Of a stretch of 64,000 bases of DNA, positions 10,745 through 21,500 are shown in pieces (within the stretch, counting starts at the first letter, position 1; the number at the start of each line of letters is the position of its first letter). The stretch spans positions 617,988 through 681,987 of the forward strand of contig NW_004457586.1 in the NCBI RefSeq assembly GCF_000313135.1, given 5' to 3'. The stretch is from Acanthamoeba castellanii str. Neff (taxonomy: Eukaryota > Discosea > Longamoebia > Acanthamoebidae). The notes under the pieces were generated by a model. It saw only the letters and a program-made list of their open reading frames with translations. It made no database searches and had not been told where the DNA came from. The position numbers and the translations under genes were made by a program.

Positions 10745-13613
10745 ATGGCGCACCAACCCAGTTCCATGCCCCACACGGCCGTGGACGAGATGAAGGAGGC
10801 ACTGGAGCAGGCAGCGACGCCGGCGCTGAAGGCGATGGGGCAGGCGGTGGCGCTGGTGCGTGCCCACCCCTACGCCAGTGCGGCCACGCTGGTGGCACTC
10901 GCAGGCGGCTGGTACGTGTACGAGACCTACGTACACGGGCCGGCTCACCGCAAGCAGCGGCAGCTCGAGAAGCGCAGGGCGCGCGTCAACTTCGACTCAG
11001 CCCTCGGCCTCGGCTTCAAGTCCTGCCCCGAGGTAAACCCCCCAGTATTATTTATTTACGAATTTATACTCATGTTTATTAACGTGTTTTTACTTTTTGA
11101 GAAGAAATAGCTGAATTTACAAATTGGTTATTTTATTTATAAATACTTGTGGGCAGACGTTGGAGGCGATAGAGCTGGCAGTAGAGGGCGAGATCCCGCA
11201 ATGGCTCGCGGGCAAGCTGTTCCGCTCGGGTCCCGGCACGCTCGAGGTGGACACGGAGCTGGGCTTCACCTACCTCATCACCCACTGGTTCGACGGCCTC
11301 ACCGTACGTCGCCGCCCGCCCCAGACTCCGCAGACACCCTCCAGGCCACCAACACACTCGTGTGTGTTGTGTGTTCTGTGTTATGTGCTGCGTCCAGGTG
11401 ATGCACGGGTTCGAGATCAAGGAGGGCCGCGTGTTCTACGCCAACCAGAAGGCCGCGCGCGAGCTGGAGAACTACGTCGCTCGCCATGGCGGGTATGTGT
11501 GTGCATCGTCAACCAGCCATTTTCAAGAAGCTACTAATTCTGATGATGCACATCCCCTGCGTCACCCACAGAAAAAATTTCACGTTCGGTCCTGACCCCT
11601 GCAAGACCTTCTTTAGCAAGCTCTCGTCCCTCTTCTACAGGTTCACCACCCACCACCCACCACCACCACCTTCTCCTCTTCCTCCTCTTCTTCCACATGG
11701 CCCTTGTGCCTCATTCAATGATGTGGCCTTGTGCAGCGAGACCAAGGATCCGGAGACGGGCAGGGATATGAGCAACACCGGCGTGACCATCAAACGGATT
11801 CAAGGTCCATCCCAGCTTCGTGTGTATCGTCTTGTTGCGTGTGTAGTCGTGCGTCGTGTGTGATGTGTGATGTGTCGTGTGATGTGTGATGTGTGTCGCG
11901 TGTCGTGTGCCGTGTGTGCCGTGTGTGGTCTCACATCAAAGCACGCGTTGCTGTGTGTTCGAACAGGGAAACTTTACAACTGCACGGACGCCAATTCGCT
12001 GGTGAGCTTTGATCCGCAGACCCTGAAGACGAGCGGCAAGGAGGAGCGCTACTCCAAGTTCAACCGCGACATCAAGGGTCCCCTCTCGGCCGCCCACGGC
12101 CAGTACGACGCCGCCCGCGGTGAATACGTACCATACAACGTTCCACCCTTCAGATTTCTTCGCATGAGCCACTGATTGCGCACTCACCGCACTCGCCCCC
12201 CCCCATGTGTGTGCTGCACACGCCGTACACAGTTCAACTTGGTGGCCGACATCGGAGCGACGGCGGTCTACACTCTGTTCGTGGTGCCCGACGAGGGCGA
12301 AGCGCGCATCCTGTGCAAGATTCCCGTGAAGAAGGCGTCCTACCTTCACTCCTTCGCGCTCACCGAAAACTACTTCATCCTCCAGGTCCGACACACCCCA
12401 ATCGCCTCCCCCTCTCTTCCCACCTCTTCGTTCTTCGTTCTTTGTTCTTATTCTTCTTTTCTTCTTTCTTTTTTTCTTTTAGGTGTGGCCGCTGTTGATC
12501 GATGCTCCGAAGCTGCTGTGGCACAAGTCCGTAGTCGATGCCATGGAGTGGCACGGAGAGGACACCACCAAGTACGACACGACCCCTCCCCCCCCCAAAC
12601 GTAGTGGCATCGAAGAATAATCGTTGATCTGTTTCTCTTCCCCAGGTTCTACGTGGTGAGCAGAAGCACGGGCGAGGTGCTGCACGTCTACGAGACCCCC
12701 TCCGCCTTCTGCTTCCACAACATCAACGCCTGGGAGGAGGATGACGGTACACACACACACCACACGTACCACCGCACACGCACACGCGGGGCTGAAGCGC
12801 CATGGGTGCGGTTGTGCGCATGCAGGGAACAGGATTGTGCTCGATCTGGCGCTCTACAAGGACAACGCACCGATCAACGACCTGGTCATCGACAACATCC
12901 TCGGGGCCGACTTCCGCTTCGCCCGTGCGCCGCTCGTGCGCTTCACCCTGACCAACGTCCTGCGCGACGCCCGCACCGCACGCAGCATCATGAAGCGCGT
13001 CATCTACGACCACACGATCGAGCTGCCCCGCATCAACCCGCGCCACCACATGAAGCCCTACGCCTTCGCCTACGGCTTGTCGGCGCGCGAGGGCGACGCC
13101 GGCCAGTTCTTCGACCGCCTGGTCAAGGTCGACGTGCGCTCGGGCGAGCGGTGGGTGTGGGAAGTCGAGGGCCACTTCCCGGCCGAGCCCATCTTCCTCG
13201 CCACCCCGGACGGCGAGGACGAGGACGACGGCATCCTGCTCAGGTACTACTCCCTACCACCACCGGCCACCACTTCGCTCACCGTGCGTGTGCGATGTGC
13301 GCGTGTGCGTGTGCGATGTGCGCGTGTGCGCGTGTGCGTGTGCTCGATTAGCATTGTGCTGAATGGGGAGACGGCGACGAGCTATCTGCTGGTGCTCAAT
13401 GCCAAGGACATGAGCGAGCTGGCGCGGGCGCAGGTGCCCCACCACATCCCCTTTGGCTTCCACGGTGCGCACCACCAAGCCCCCCGCCCTTCCCTCACTA
13501 CCAACACCGCGCGTGCAGTCGTGTCTGTGTGTGTGTCTGTGCTCACCTTGGCTTGGCTTGATGTGGCTCTAGGCAACTTCTTTGGCGAGTACCAGACCTC
13601 GGACGTCATGTGA
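10745..13613 (+). CDS. Carotenoid cleavage oxygenase (BCO/RPE65 family), tandem copy B
   Basis: Second copy of the membrane-anchored Fe(II) carotenoid oxygenase. ATG 10745 begins MAHQPSSMPHTAVDEMKEAL; the anchor reads [20 protein letters not shown] and is followed by basic residues. All four His ligands are present: [33 protein letters not shown] and GFHGNFFG. Intron positions match copy A. Exon 2 (11156-11302) and exon 3 (about 11399-11495) are nearly identical to copy A in DNA, while later exons are much more diverged. The protein ends YQTSDVM at 13613, 87 bases from the convergent LIM gene stop. Both copies look functional, so sub-functionalisation towards different apocarotenoids is possible (inference). 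Confidence 0.92.
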
Positions 13614-13700
13614 TTGCCCCCCCCCCAAACGTTTCGTGCCCAAGACCTTGTCGTATGTACATCGTCGTCATTATAATGACAATAGAGGGGTGGCCACTCT

Positions 13701-14468
13701 TCAGGTGGCGAACTTCTTCTGTCCGGTGCGCGGATCGATCACGAACCCACCCGCCGCCTGCTTGCCTACGCATTTCCTGTGTGTGTTGTGTGTGTCCCCC
13801 AAATGTCGTGTCTTGTTAGAGAATAGGACCACAAGCGTGCGCTGAGCAGGTGCAGCGCGTGCCGACGACGCACCTGCAGAGCGCCTTCTTGTCCGCCGGG
13901 CGCTTGACGAAGCCGCTCGTCAATCTCTCTCCGCATCCGTCGCAGCAGAAGCACTCCTCGTGAAACTTGCGCCCGAACAGGTCCACGTACGCTCCTGCGC
14001 GTTGTTGGTGTGTGCCGGAGGTACCAACATCGTCGTCACCACCCACCACCCACCACCCACCACCGCCAAACCGAAAAGAGAGGCTTGTAGCGGCCTACAA
14101 CAAACGCGCACCGGCGATGGGCTGCTTGCATCGGTCGCAGCTGACCGAGAGCAGGCGGTGATAGCAGTCGCCGCAGTGCGGAAAACCAGCCGCCGACTCA
14201 GCGATGCCCGACGGGTGCATCCACTTGTCCTCCTTCAGCTCGAACTTGGCCGAGCAGCCCTTGCACACTAAACACGGTGGGGGGAAGGTCAGACCATGAG
14301 GTGTTGGTAGGGGGAGAGGGGGGGTGAACCGAAGCATTGGTGATGCCATCGCTTCTCCTTGGAGCCCCAGGGCACGACGGCGTCGGTCTCCACAAAGAAC
14401 TCCTGACACCCGGCACAAGGCAGGTCCGACGAACTGTAGTTGAACTGCTTCTTCAACGGCGATCCCAT
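13701..14468 (-). CDS. Two-LIM-domain zinc-finger protein
   Basis: Small protein with tandem LIM domains, a protein-interaction fold common in actin-associated adaptors. Exons that keep frame are 14468-14330, 14267-14112, 13994-13870 and a short last exon starting near 13757, giving about 158 residues. LIM1 runs from CAGC through RWHHQCFVCKGC to HCGDC; LIM2 from CDRC through KFHEECFCCDGC to a final ALC. The last exon encodes GGFVIDPRTGQKKFAT and a stop; its acceptor (AAG or CAG) and the exact final zinc ligand of LIM2 are uncertain. I chose the ATG at 14468; upstream in-frame codons lack another ATG. No other domain is present, so an adaptor role at the cytoskeleton is inference. Confidence 0.8.
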
Positions 14469-14624
14469 CCCTTCTTCCTTCTGCTTCTTGGCGTACGCGA
14501 ATGAACTGGTTCGTGTCGGCCTCGCGTTGTTCTTCACAAGTGTGAATCGAACTACCAATTGCGGTGCAACCGTTATAATTAAGAAGAATAAAGTAGTGAA
14601 CTAACTCCAACTGTAAGTGGCTCC

Positions 14625-17600
14625 TCAGTCGCCCACAGCGCCCTCCTCGGCGCTCTCGGCGGTGTGCTCCCTGAATATGGAGGCGTGGACGTGGGCTGCG
14701 GAGGTCGCCAGGTCGGCCACCAGCCCGTGCACGGCCTGCGAGGCCAGCAGATTCGTCGCCCGATGATAATAGTGCTGTGTTGTACGTTGTGAGTGACCAG
14801 GCAAAACGCAAACAAGCAACAAAGAGAGCAGCAAAGAAAAGATCTGACGAACCAAAGCGGGAGTGGCGTGGCTGACGGCGGTATCGCTCCCCAGGTGGTT
14901 GAGCAGGAGCAGGAGCAGGTTCACGATATCGCGAATGAGGCTGGCACTGATCCCCGCACTGGATCGCGAGTGGCCAGCACACAAGGCAGTGAGTGAGTGG
15001 GTGAACACTCGCAAGCGAGGCACATTATTGGTGGAATGAAGAATGAAGAAAAGGGTCAGACCTTGGGTCGGTGTGTGGGAGATTCTGCAAAGCTTCCACC
15101 TCGGCGCACAGGGACACGCCCAGGGACACGAACAGGTTTGTTGCCTGGAGGGAGTGGTCAGTCAGATTGTGTGGGGTGCGGAGGGGGGAAGAGGTTAGCT
15201 CCCCCTCATCAACCCAAATGGGGCGCACACGCAAGACCACACCACGCACCTTCTCCTTCTTGGAGTGCAGCACTTCGAAGCTGACGTCCTTGTACTTCAT
15301 CTCGACGAGCGAAACGAGACGGATGACCTTGCAGCGCAGGCGCCGAATCTGCGAAGCCGAGAGAGCCGGCCAGGGATGAGATGGGATGGGATGGGTGGGT
15401 GAGTGACAACGGTTCTCGAGTCAAGGTATGGATCGGACATCGTGGCGCGCCATACCTCGGCAGGGTCGTAGTGCTCGGCGCCGAGGTACTTGATGGCCCT
15501 GTCCAGCAGTGTGAGGCCTCCATTCGCCGTCTTCTTCAACATAGGCAGATATGAAGGAACTGATGATCGTGTCACACACACCACACACACCACACACCAC
15601 ACACACAACACGCGCACACACACCACACACACACACACACAACACGCGCACACAGTTACGGTTAGCTGCGTCCATGGAACACACCACACCAGCGGCACGT
15701 ACTTCGGAAAAGATTGAGAAGGATGTCGACGGTGAGCTCCTTGATGGGCAACGAGGTCGTGCGGCCCAGAAACGAGAACAACAGGTTGGTCGTGAACAAC
15801 GGCTCAAACCTGGCCGACATGGGTGTTATTTAGCTTGACACCAATTGGTCGTAGCAATAAACACAAACCAATCATTTACGTACATAAAACAATGATAAAA
15901 TAAAATGGAGTAAAGGGGAAGAGCGGGCGGTACTTGTGGAGAAGGTGAGACGGGCAGTGCCAGGCGAGCGTGTTGAGGACCTGGAGGGTCTTGCAGATGA
16001 TCTCTCCGTGCTTGCCCAGCGATATCTCCCTCCGCTTGAGGACCCGATTGATCAGCAGCCCGAGCAGCTTGGGCACGTGGACGTGGGCGCGGCTCTTGAT
16101 CTTGGCCTGCTGTCGCCTCTCCCTCGCCGACAACGTCGAAGTTGTCGTCGTGCTGGCAGCGCCATCGCCGCGCGAGCTTTGGCCGTTGGCGGCGACGGCG
16201 GCGGTGCTCTGTCGCCCGCGGATGACGTCGAGATAGGGCGGAAGCAGTTGGAATCGGTCCTCGGCGGCGTTCACAGAGGTCTCGCCTCCGCCGTGCTGTG
16301 CGTCGTGCTGGGCTAGCATGGCGAAGAAGTCCTGCTCGCCCTCACCGCACGCGTCACCGTAGTCATCGTCGTCATCGTCGAGCTCGCTGTCCTTCCCCAG
16401 CAGGAAGAGCGACGCCAGCGACCGCGTCCGCCTGAGGGCCTCGCGCGCCGCTGCCGCCTGCTCGTCGTCCTCCACATCCATCTTCTCCTTGCCCTTGTCC
16501 TTGGCCTTGCCCTCGACCTCCATCTTGTCGACCATCCCACCGCCGGTCATCGAGGGCCTGCCGACCAAAATACGCGAGCTGCGCAGGTGGCTGTGCGGCG
16601 CCATCCCACCGCCGTGCGTCGGCTCTTCGCCGTTAACCTCGATCTTGACCGGCGGCGGCAGCGGCGCGACGGCGGCAGCAGCAGCCACGCTCTTGCCCTG
16701 GTTTGCGGCGGACTCGTTCTTGCGCCGCTCGCGCTCCTCTAGCTCGTCCTTGTCGTCCCACAGAATGGCCCTCCGGCACCGCTCCGACCCATCGACCAGC
16801 ACGTGCAGCACGCTGAGCGCCGAGAAGAGAAGCGACATGGCCGCCGAGTCCTCAGCGGGGCTGGCCGCCGCTGCTGACGTGGATGTCGACAATTCGCTTC
16901 GCTCCTTGGCCTTGTGGTGGTGCGGAAGAGCGCCGCCGCTGGACGCCGTGCGCTTCTTGACGAGCACGATGAAGTCGGAGAGGAGAGGCAGCATGGTGGC
17001 GAGCGACGCCCGCTCGTGGAGCACCTTGGCGATGGTCAGCCGCAGCTCTTGCGCCAACTTGCGCCGCTTGTCCTGCATCTCGGTACGCTCGCTCTCGGTC
17101 TGCGACTCTCGAAGCGACTGAGACGAGTGGTTCCTAAACAGAAGCAGCACCGCTGGAGAGAAGCCACCACGAACAAACAGACGTGAGCACTGTGCGTGAA
17201 CATAGAAACTGCAAATAATAATAATAATAATAATAATATGCAATCATCCGCCAGCGGCAAATAATAAATAATATAAATAAATAGAGTGTACCGCTGGCGG
17301 ATGATTCGGTAGACGCCACGTCAGCGTTGGCCTGCGCAAGCGAGGTCGAATTGGCCGTGTTGCTGCCCAGCAGCGTGAAGAGGTGGCCTGACATGTTCTC
17401 GTCCAGCAAGTGATGCAAAATGCCCACTTCCGACTGTCGGAAAAATGACCGGCCAGTGTTGTTAGCTTAAGCAGGGAAAAGGTGAAAGTGCTGCTCGCTG
17501 CTGGGCGTGTACGCACCATGCGAACCAGAGGGGCAAGGCCGGTGGACTGAAGCTTGGCCTCCCTGTTGGCACGCTCCTCGGCCTCTCGCGAAGCGCCCGA

Positions 17601-20504
17601 AGTCGAGGACCGCTTCTCGCGCCTGCTGACGGCCAGCGTCTTGAGGCGTTCGTCGTCGTCGGCTGCCGCGGGACGAGTGGGCAGTAGCTTCCGCTTCCGC
17701 TCCTCCTCGAGCTCGGCGAGTAGCCGCCGCTTGGTCTCTTCGGCCCCTGCCAGCTCCCTGTCCTTGAAGGCCAGCTGATCGCTCAGAGTGGTGATTTGTC
17801 GTTGCAGCGACCTGCTGTCCTGCACTAGTCGTTGGTTCAGGGTCGTGTTTTTCTCCTCGAGTGTCGCCCGGCTCGCCGTGGCCTACATGGAGAGAGCAAC
17901 ACACACGACAGACACGCGACACACACACACGACACACACGTCAAGCTCCTATGGAGATGATGCAGAAAAGGAAGCACGGGAACCGTACAGACTTGACGTT
18001 CTTCTTGAGATGCTCGATACTGGCCTCCTGCTCGGCTTTCATCTGCTGCATCTGCCGTCGCATGGCCATGAGCTCACGCTCCAGCCGCTCCTTCTCCTCT
18101 TCAGCTCGGATCTGGTAAGAATAAAAGTTGCGAATCAGCAGCGGTTCGGTGCAAAGTGACACCATCGAGGCTCATAGACCTTTGCCTGCGCGAGCTGGTA
18201 GTTCTCTTGCTTGACCCGCGCCACATCGTCCGCTGGCGCTTGGCCTGGCCGAAGAAAGGGTGCGTCAGAAAAAGAAACGAAGGCCCCAAAGGGTGAATGT
18301 TTTTCGGGCGTACCTCGCACATCGAAAGCGGGCACTTGGGGCACACTGCCCGCCGATGAGGAAGAGGAGAAAGAAGATGGAACGTGTTCGGGGACGCTGA
18401 ATCCGGTCGACGCCAAGGGGTTGATGCTCAGTACGTCATCACCTGGGCCAAGGCAACAACAGTGGTAGACACATGGGTGAGGGCGTGAGAGAGCGCAGGC
18501 AGGAAGTGAGCCGAGGGCTGGCTGCTACTAACCTTCTGAGAACGTCGATGACGAAGGGACTGCAGCGACTTCGGGAAGAGACTCATCTTTTCGCGCTTGC
18601 TTGCCGCCTTCGTGCTGCTCCAGGGCTTGAACGAGGATGAGGTCGTCCAAGAGCCCGCCATCCAACACGATCGGGCCGCCGTCGGGTTCGCGTTGTACGT
18701 TCACCGCACCGGCTGCCACCGGTAGCGATGGCCCGGGGTCGGGGTTGGTCTGCGGCACTGCCAACAGCGAATCGCCGCCGGAGGAGAACACGGTCGAGCT
18801 GGGCTCGTCCGTGGGCACGGCGTAGTCCTTCTTGCTGTGTCCTCCGCTCCGCGAGGGCGTCCGCGGTTTGTCCGCACCGTCGTAGCCGTTCCCGCGTTTC
18901 CGCTTTTTGTCGTTTTCTCCCGTGTCCTCAACGCCCTTGCCCGCTATGTCTGACTCGGCGACGATGGCATCGTACAGCCACCCGCTGTCGTCGTCGTAGC
19001 TCTCGCTGTTGCTGCTCTCGTGCTTCATCGGATCGTAGGCCACCTTGGGAGCATCCGCTTGTGCTTCGCTCTCGTCGACCAGCAGAATCGGCGCCTCTTT
19101 GTTGCCCTGCTTTTGCTGCTGCGGTTGCCACGGGGCATACGCCGGCTTGGTCTCCTTTACTGTGGCGGTAGCGTGGCTGGAAGGCTGAGGTGGTGGATTT
19201 CGGACGTTCTGACGCGCGGCCCCTCGTCCGCGTCCCACAGGCGCTAGCGATGATGACGGTTTGGTCGTAGTGTTGTTGGCAGGTGGTGGGGGCTGGTAGG
19301 AGCTTCGCGCGGTCGTGGTGGTCCCGAGCGGGACTGGGCGATAAGACTCGGCCTGCACTTGCCTCGCCTTCTCCTCCTCCTCGCCCAGCGCCAGTGCGAA
19401 CGCGTAGGCGTCTTCGGCAAACGCGTCCATCTCCGTTCCCGCCGCGCTGGCGCCCTGTTGGCGGCTCTTCGTGGGCGCATCGACGGCGCTCTGGGTGCCG
19501 CGGAAGTCGAGGCTCTTGAGCATGAAGCCGTCGCTCTGATCGTCCTCCGAGTCGTTGGTGAGGTCGCACGTGACAACCGCAGCGGCGCCGATGGGCTTGG
19601 GCGCGTAGCCATTGGGCGGAGCCGCCGTCGTGGGTCTGTTGGTGTGCAGCGACGTTGACGCAGCAGCGGGTATCGTGCGGCTGGTGATTGGGTTGGGCCG
19701 ATAGGTCGTCGAAGATGTTGGAGCGGCCGGCCTCAATCCGCCACGAGTGGCAGCGGTCTGCATGGGTAGAGGCTGATGTCCGCCGCCGCGATAGGTGGAT
19801 GGCCCATGTGAGGGAAAGCCTTGGTGCTGCTGCTGTTGGTGATGATGATGTGTTGTCGACGAAGCGGTGGTTGTGGTCGACGTCGACGTGGAGAAGAGCA
19901 GTTGGTTGCCCACCCCGCCAGCCGCGCCACCGGTTTGCTTGGGTTGGAAGTACCCCTCGTAGTAGTTCGACTGGCGTCCACCGGTGCTCCGCCGCTTGGG
20001 CGTAGTGGCAGCACTCTGGGCCTGCATCCACTGTGGCGTCTTCCATGGCTTGCTCTCACGCACGGCGGGGCGTCCAGGCGCCGCCACCGCGGTGACGGAC
20101 TTCTGCGACAGCGGACGAGAGGAGGTACCGGCCGATGTGGCGTAGCTGGTGCTCTGGCCCGCTGCTGCCCCAACCGCAGCCGCTGGACCGTGTGATGTCT
20201 TGAGCTTCTTGAAGGGTGACGACGACAGGTCCTGCGAACTCGAGGGAGCGGCAGCAAGGGTGCTTGTTGCAGGTTGGCCACGCTGCTGCCAGGGGGAAGA
20301 GAGTTGTCAATTCTGGCACCGTGTTGATTTTAATCAATTTGAATTTTGTGCGTTTTAATGGGCGGGTGGTCGTACTGGTAGTCGCTGGCCAGGGATCTGT
20401 TGCTGCTGTTGATGATTTATTGTGGAATTTACGCTCCGTTTGGATGAATTCTGCATGCCCAGAGGTCGCTGCCCCTGCCTAAAACCCGAGTTGTCAGTAG
20501 CCAT
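14625..20504 (-). CDS. Large coiled-coil / helical-repeat protein, probable ATRIP-like checkpoint factor
   Basis: ATRIP tethers the ATR kinase to RPA-coated DNA. The first exon (ATG 20504, MATDNSGFRQGQRPL) ends at a GTACG donor and joins in phase 0 to QRGQPATSTL. A long disordered, acidic N-terminus follows, containing LLDDLILVQALEQHE, which could be an RPA-binding acidic helix. Next is a coiled coil (about 17700-18160) with LAFKDRELAGAEETKRRL, similar in wording and place to the ATRIP coiled coil (LQFKDAEMNELRTKL in human). The C-terminal half is all-helical: ICKTLQVLNTLAWHCPSHLL, IKELTVDILLNLFSE and RLRCKVIRLVSLVEMKYKD resemble the ATRIP helical region in order. About a dozen exons, more than 1,100 residues. 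The ATRIP call rests on pattern and layout only; a generic coiled-coil scaffold is the alternative. Confidence 0.55.
15573..15654. repeat. CA-rich interrupted microsatellite
   Basis: CACAC/ACCAC-type low-complexity tract of 82 bases in an intron of the ATRIP-like gene. Confidence 0.85.
17214..17237. repeat. AAT trinucleotide microsatellite
   Basis: Eight AAT units in an AT-rich intron of the ATRIP-like gene. Confidence 0.9.
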
Positions 20505-20699
20505 GCCGGCACGGTGGAGCAGGAGGTATGTTATTCACCTGAACTGCGCCATCCTCTTCGCCTGTCGCAGATTCCCTCCCCTCGTGTTGATCTCGGCCAG
20601 TATAATTTAGAATTTGTTCTTGGAATCCAGCTCCAATTCCGTGGCATTTCTTGTTTATTTTTCCTTATCTTTTATTCATTAATTCATTGCCAAAGTAAA
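20505..20699. promoter_or_regulatory. Shared divergent promoter gap, ATRIP-like / ABM
   Basis: 195 bases between the two ATGs. The half next to the ABM gene is T-rich (20636-20690). No core element was identified. Confidence 0.45.
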
Positions 20700-21080
20700 A
20701 TGGACAAGACACAGCAGGAAGGTGGCATTGCCAACACGCCGGAGCCACCGTACTATGCCGTGGTGTTCACCTCCGTGCGCAGCGACCAAGACCCGCAAGG
20801 CTACGCGGTCACCGCCGACCGCATGGTCGAGCTCGCACGACAGCAGCCGGGCTTCCTGGGCGTGGAGAGCGTGCGGGAGGGCGGCGTCCACGGCCTGGGC
20901 GTGACGGTCTCCTACTGGCGCGACCTCGCCTCGATAGGCGCGTGGAAAGCCGTAGGCGAGCACCGCCTGGCCCAGCAGCACGGACGCGCCAAGTGGTACC
21001 AGGCCTTCACAACTCGCATCGCCCGCGTGGAGCGTGACTACTCCTTCATAACCTCACCCGCCAACTCCGCCAAGCTGTGA
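20700..21080 (+). CDS. Antibiotic-biosynthesis-monooxygenase (ABM)-fold protein, intronless
   Basis: 126 residues in a single exon (ATG 20700, stop 21078-21080). Landmarks of the ABM ferredoxin-like fold are visible: YYAVVFTSVRSDQD (first strand), RMVELARQQPGFLGVESVRE (helix then strand), GLGVTVSYWRDLASIGAWK, and EHRLAQQHGRAKWYQAF. This matches the bacterial stress-type members. The fold is used by cofactor-free monooxygenases, haem-degrading enzymes and stress proteins, so the reaction is not known. It is the only intronless gene in the window, which with its bacterial-like sequence suggests transfer from bacteria (inference). Confidence 0.85.
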   Translation: MDKTQQEGGIANTPEPPYYAVVFTSVRSDQDPQGYAVTADRMVELARQQPGFLGVESVREGGVHGLGVTVSYWRDLASIGAWKAVGEHRLAQQHGRAKWYQAFTTRIARVERDYSFITSPANSAKL

Positions 21081-21500
21081 CGCACCACGTGGCCCACATT
21101 TATTGTGGTCACCAACGACACCCAATTCTTTTGTTTGATGGTGATGAGTTGTTGGTGACATCAACTGGTGGAAGGTTTGTTGTTGAGTTGTTGGGAACCG
21201 CTCAGCCCCTCGGAATGGAGGGACGAGCAGGCCACCACTTTAAGTGATGTAGACTATGAACCAAAGACGAAATGCAATGGATTATTAGTACCTTTCCTAT
21301 GTGTCTCCTCCCCTTCTTCTACTCGCACAGCTGTACGTCTATTGTGGGTCAGTCCTGTCTTTGCTGAACCAACGAAAAAAGAACGAAGGAAAAGAAGAGA
21401 AATAAAAACCAGAGGCGTGAACAGGAAGAAAAGAAGAGGGCAAGCTACATTCAAAGCTCTGTTTTCTATGTACGGCCAGTTGAATGTACAGGTCTCCTCA

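Noticed and set aside
18928..20046. 372-codon minus-strand frame overlapping the ATRIP-like exon
   Set aside because: Same strand but other phase; composition is His/Arg/Thr-rich without domain, and it is explained by GC-rich codon bias.
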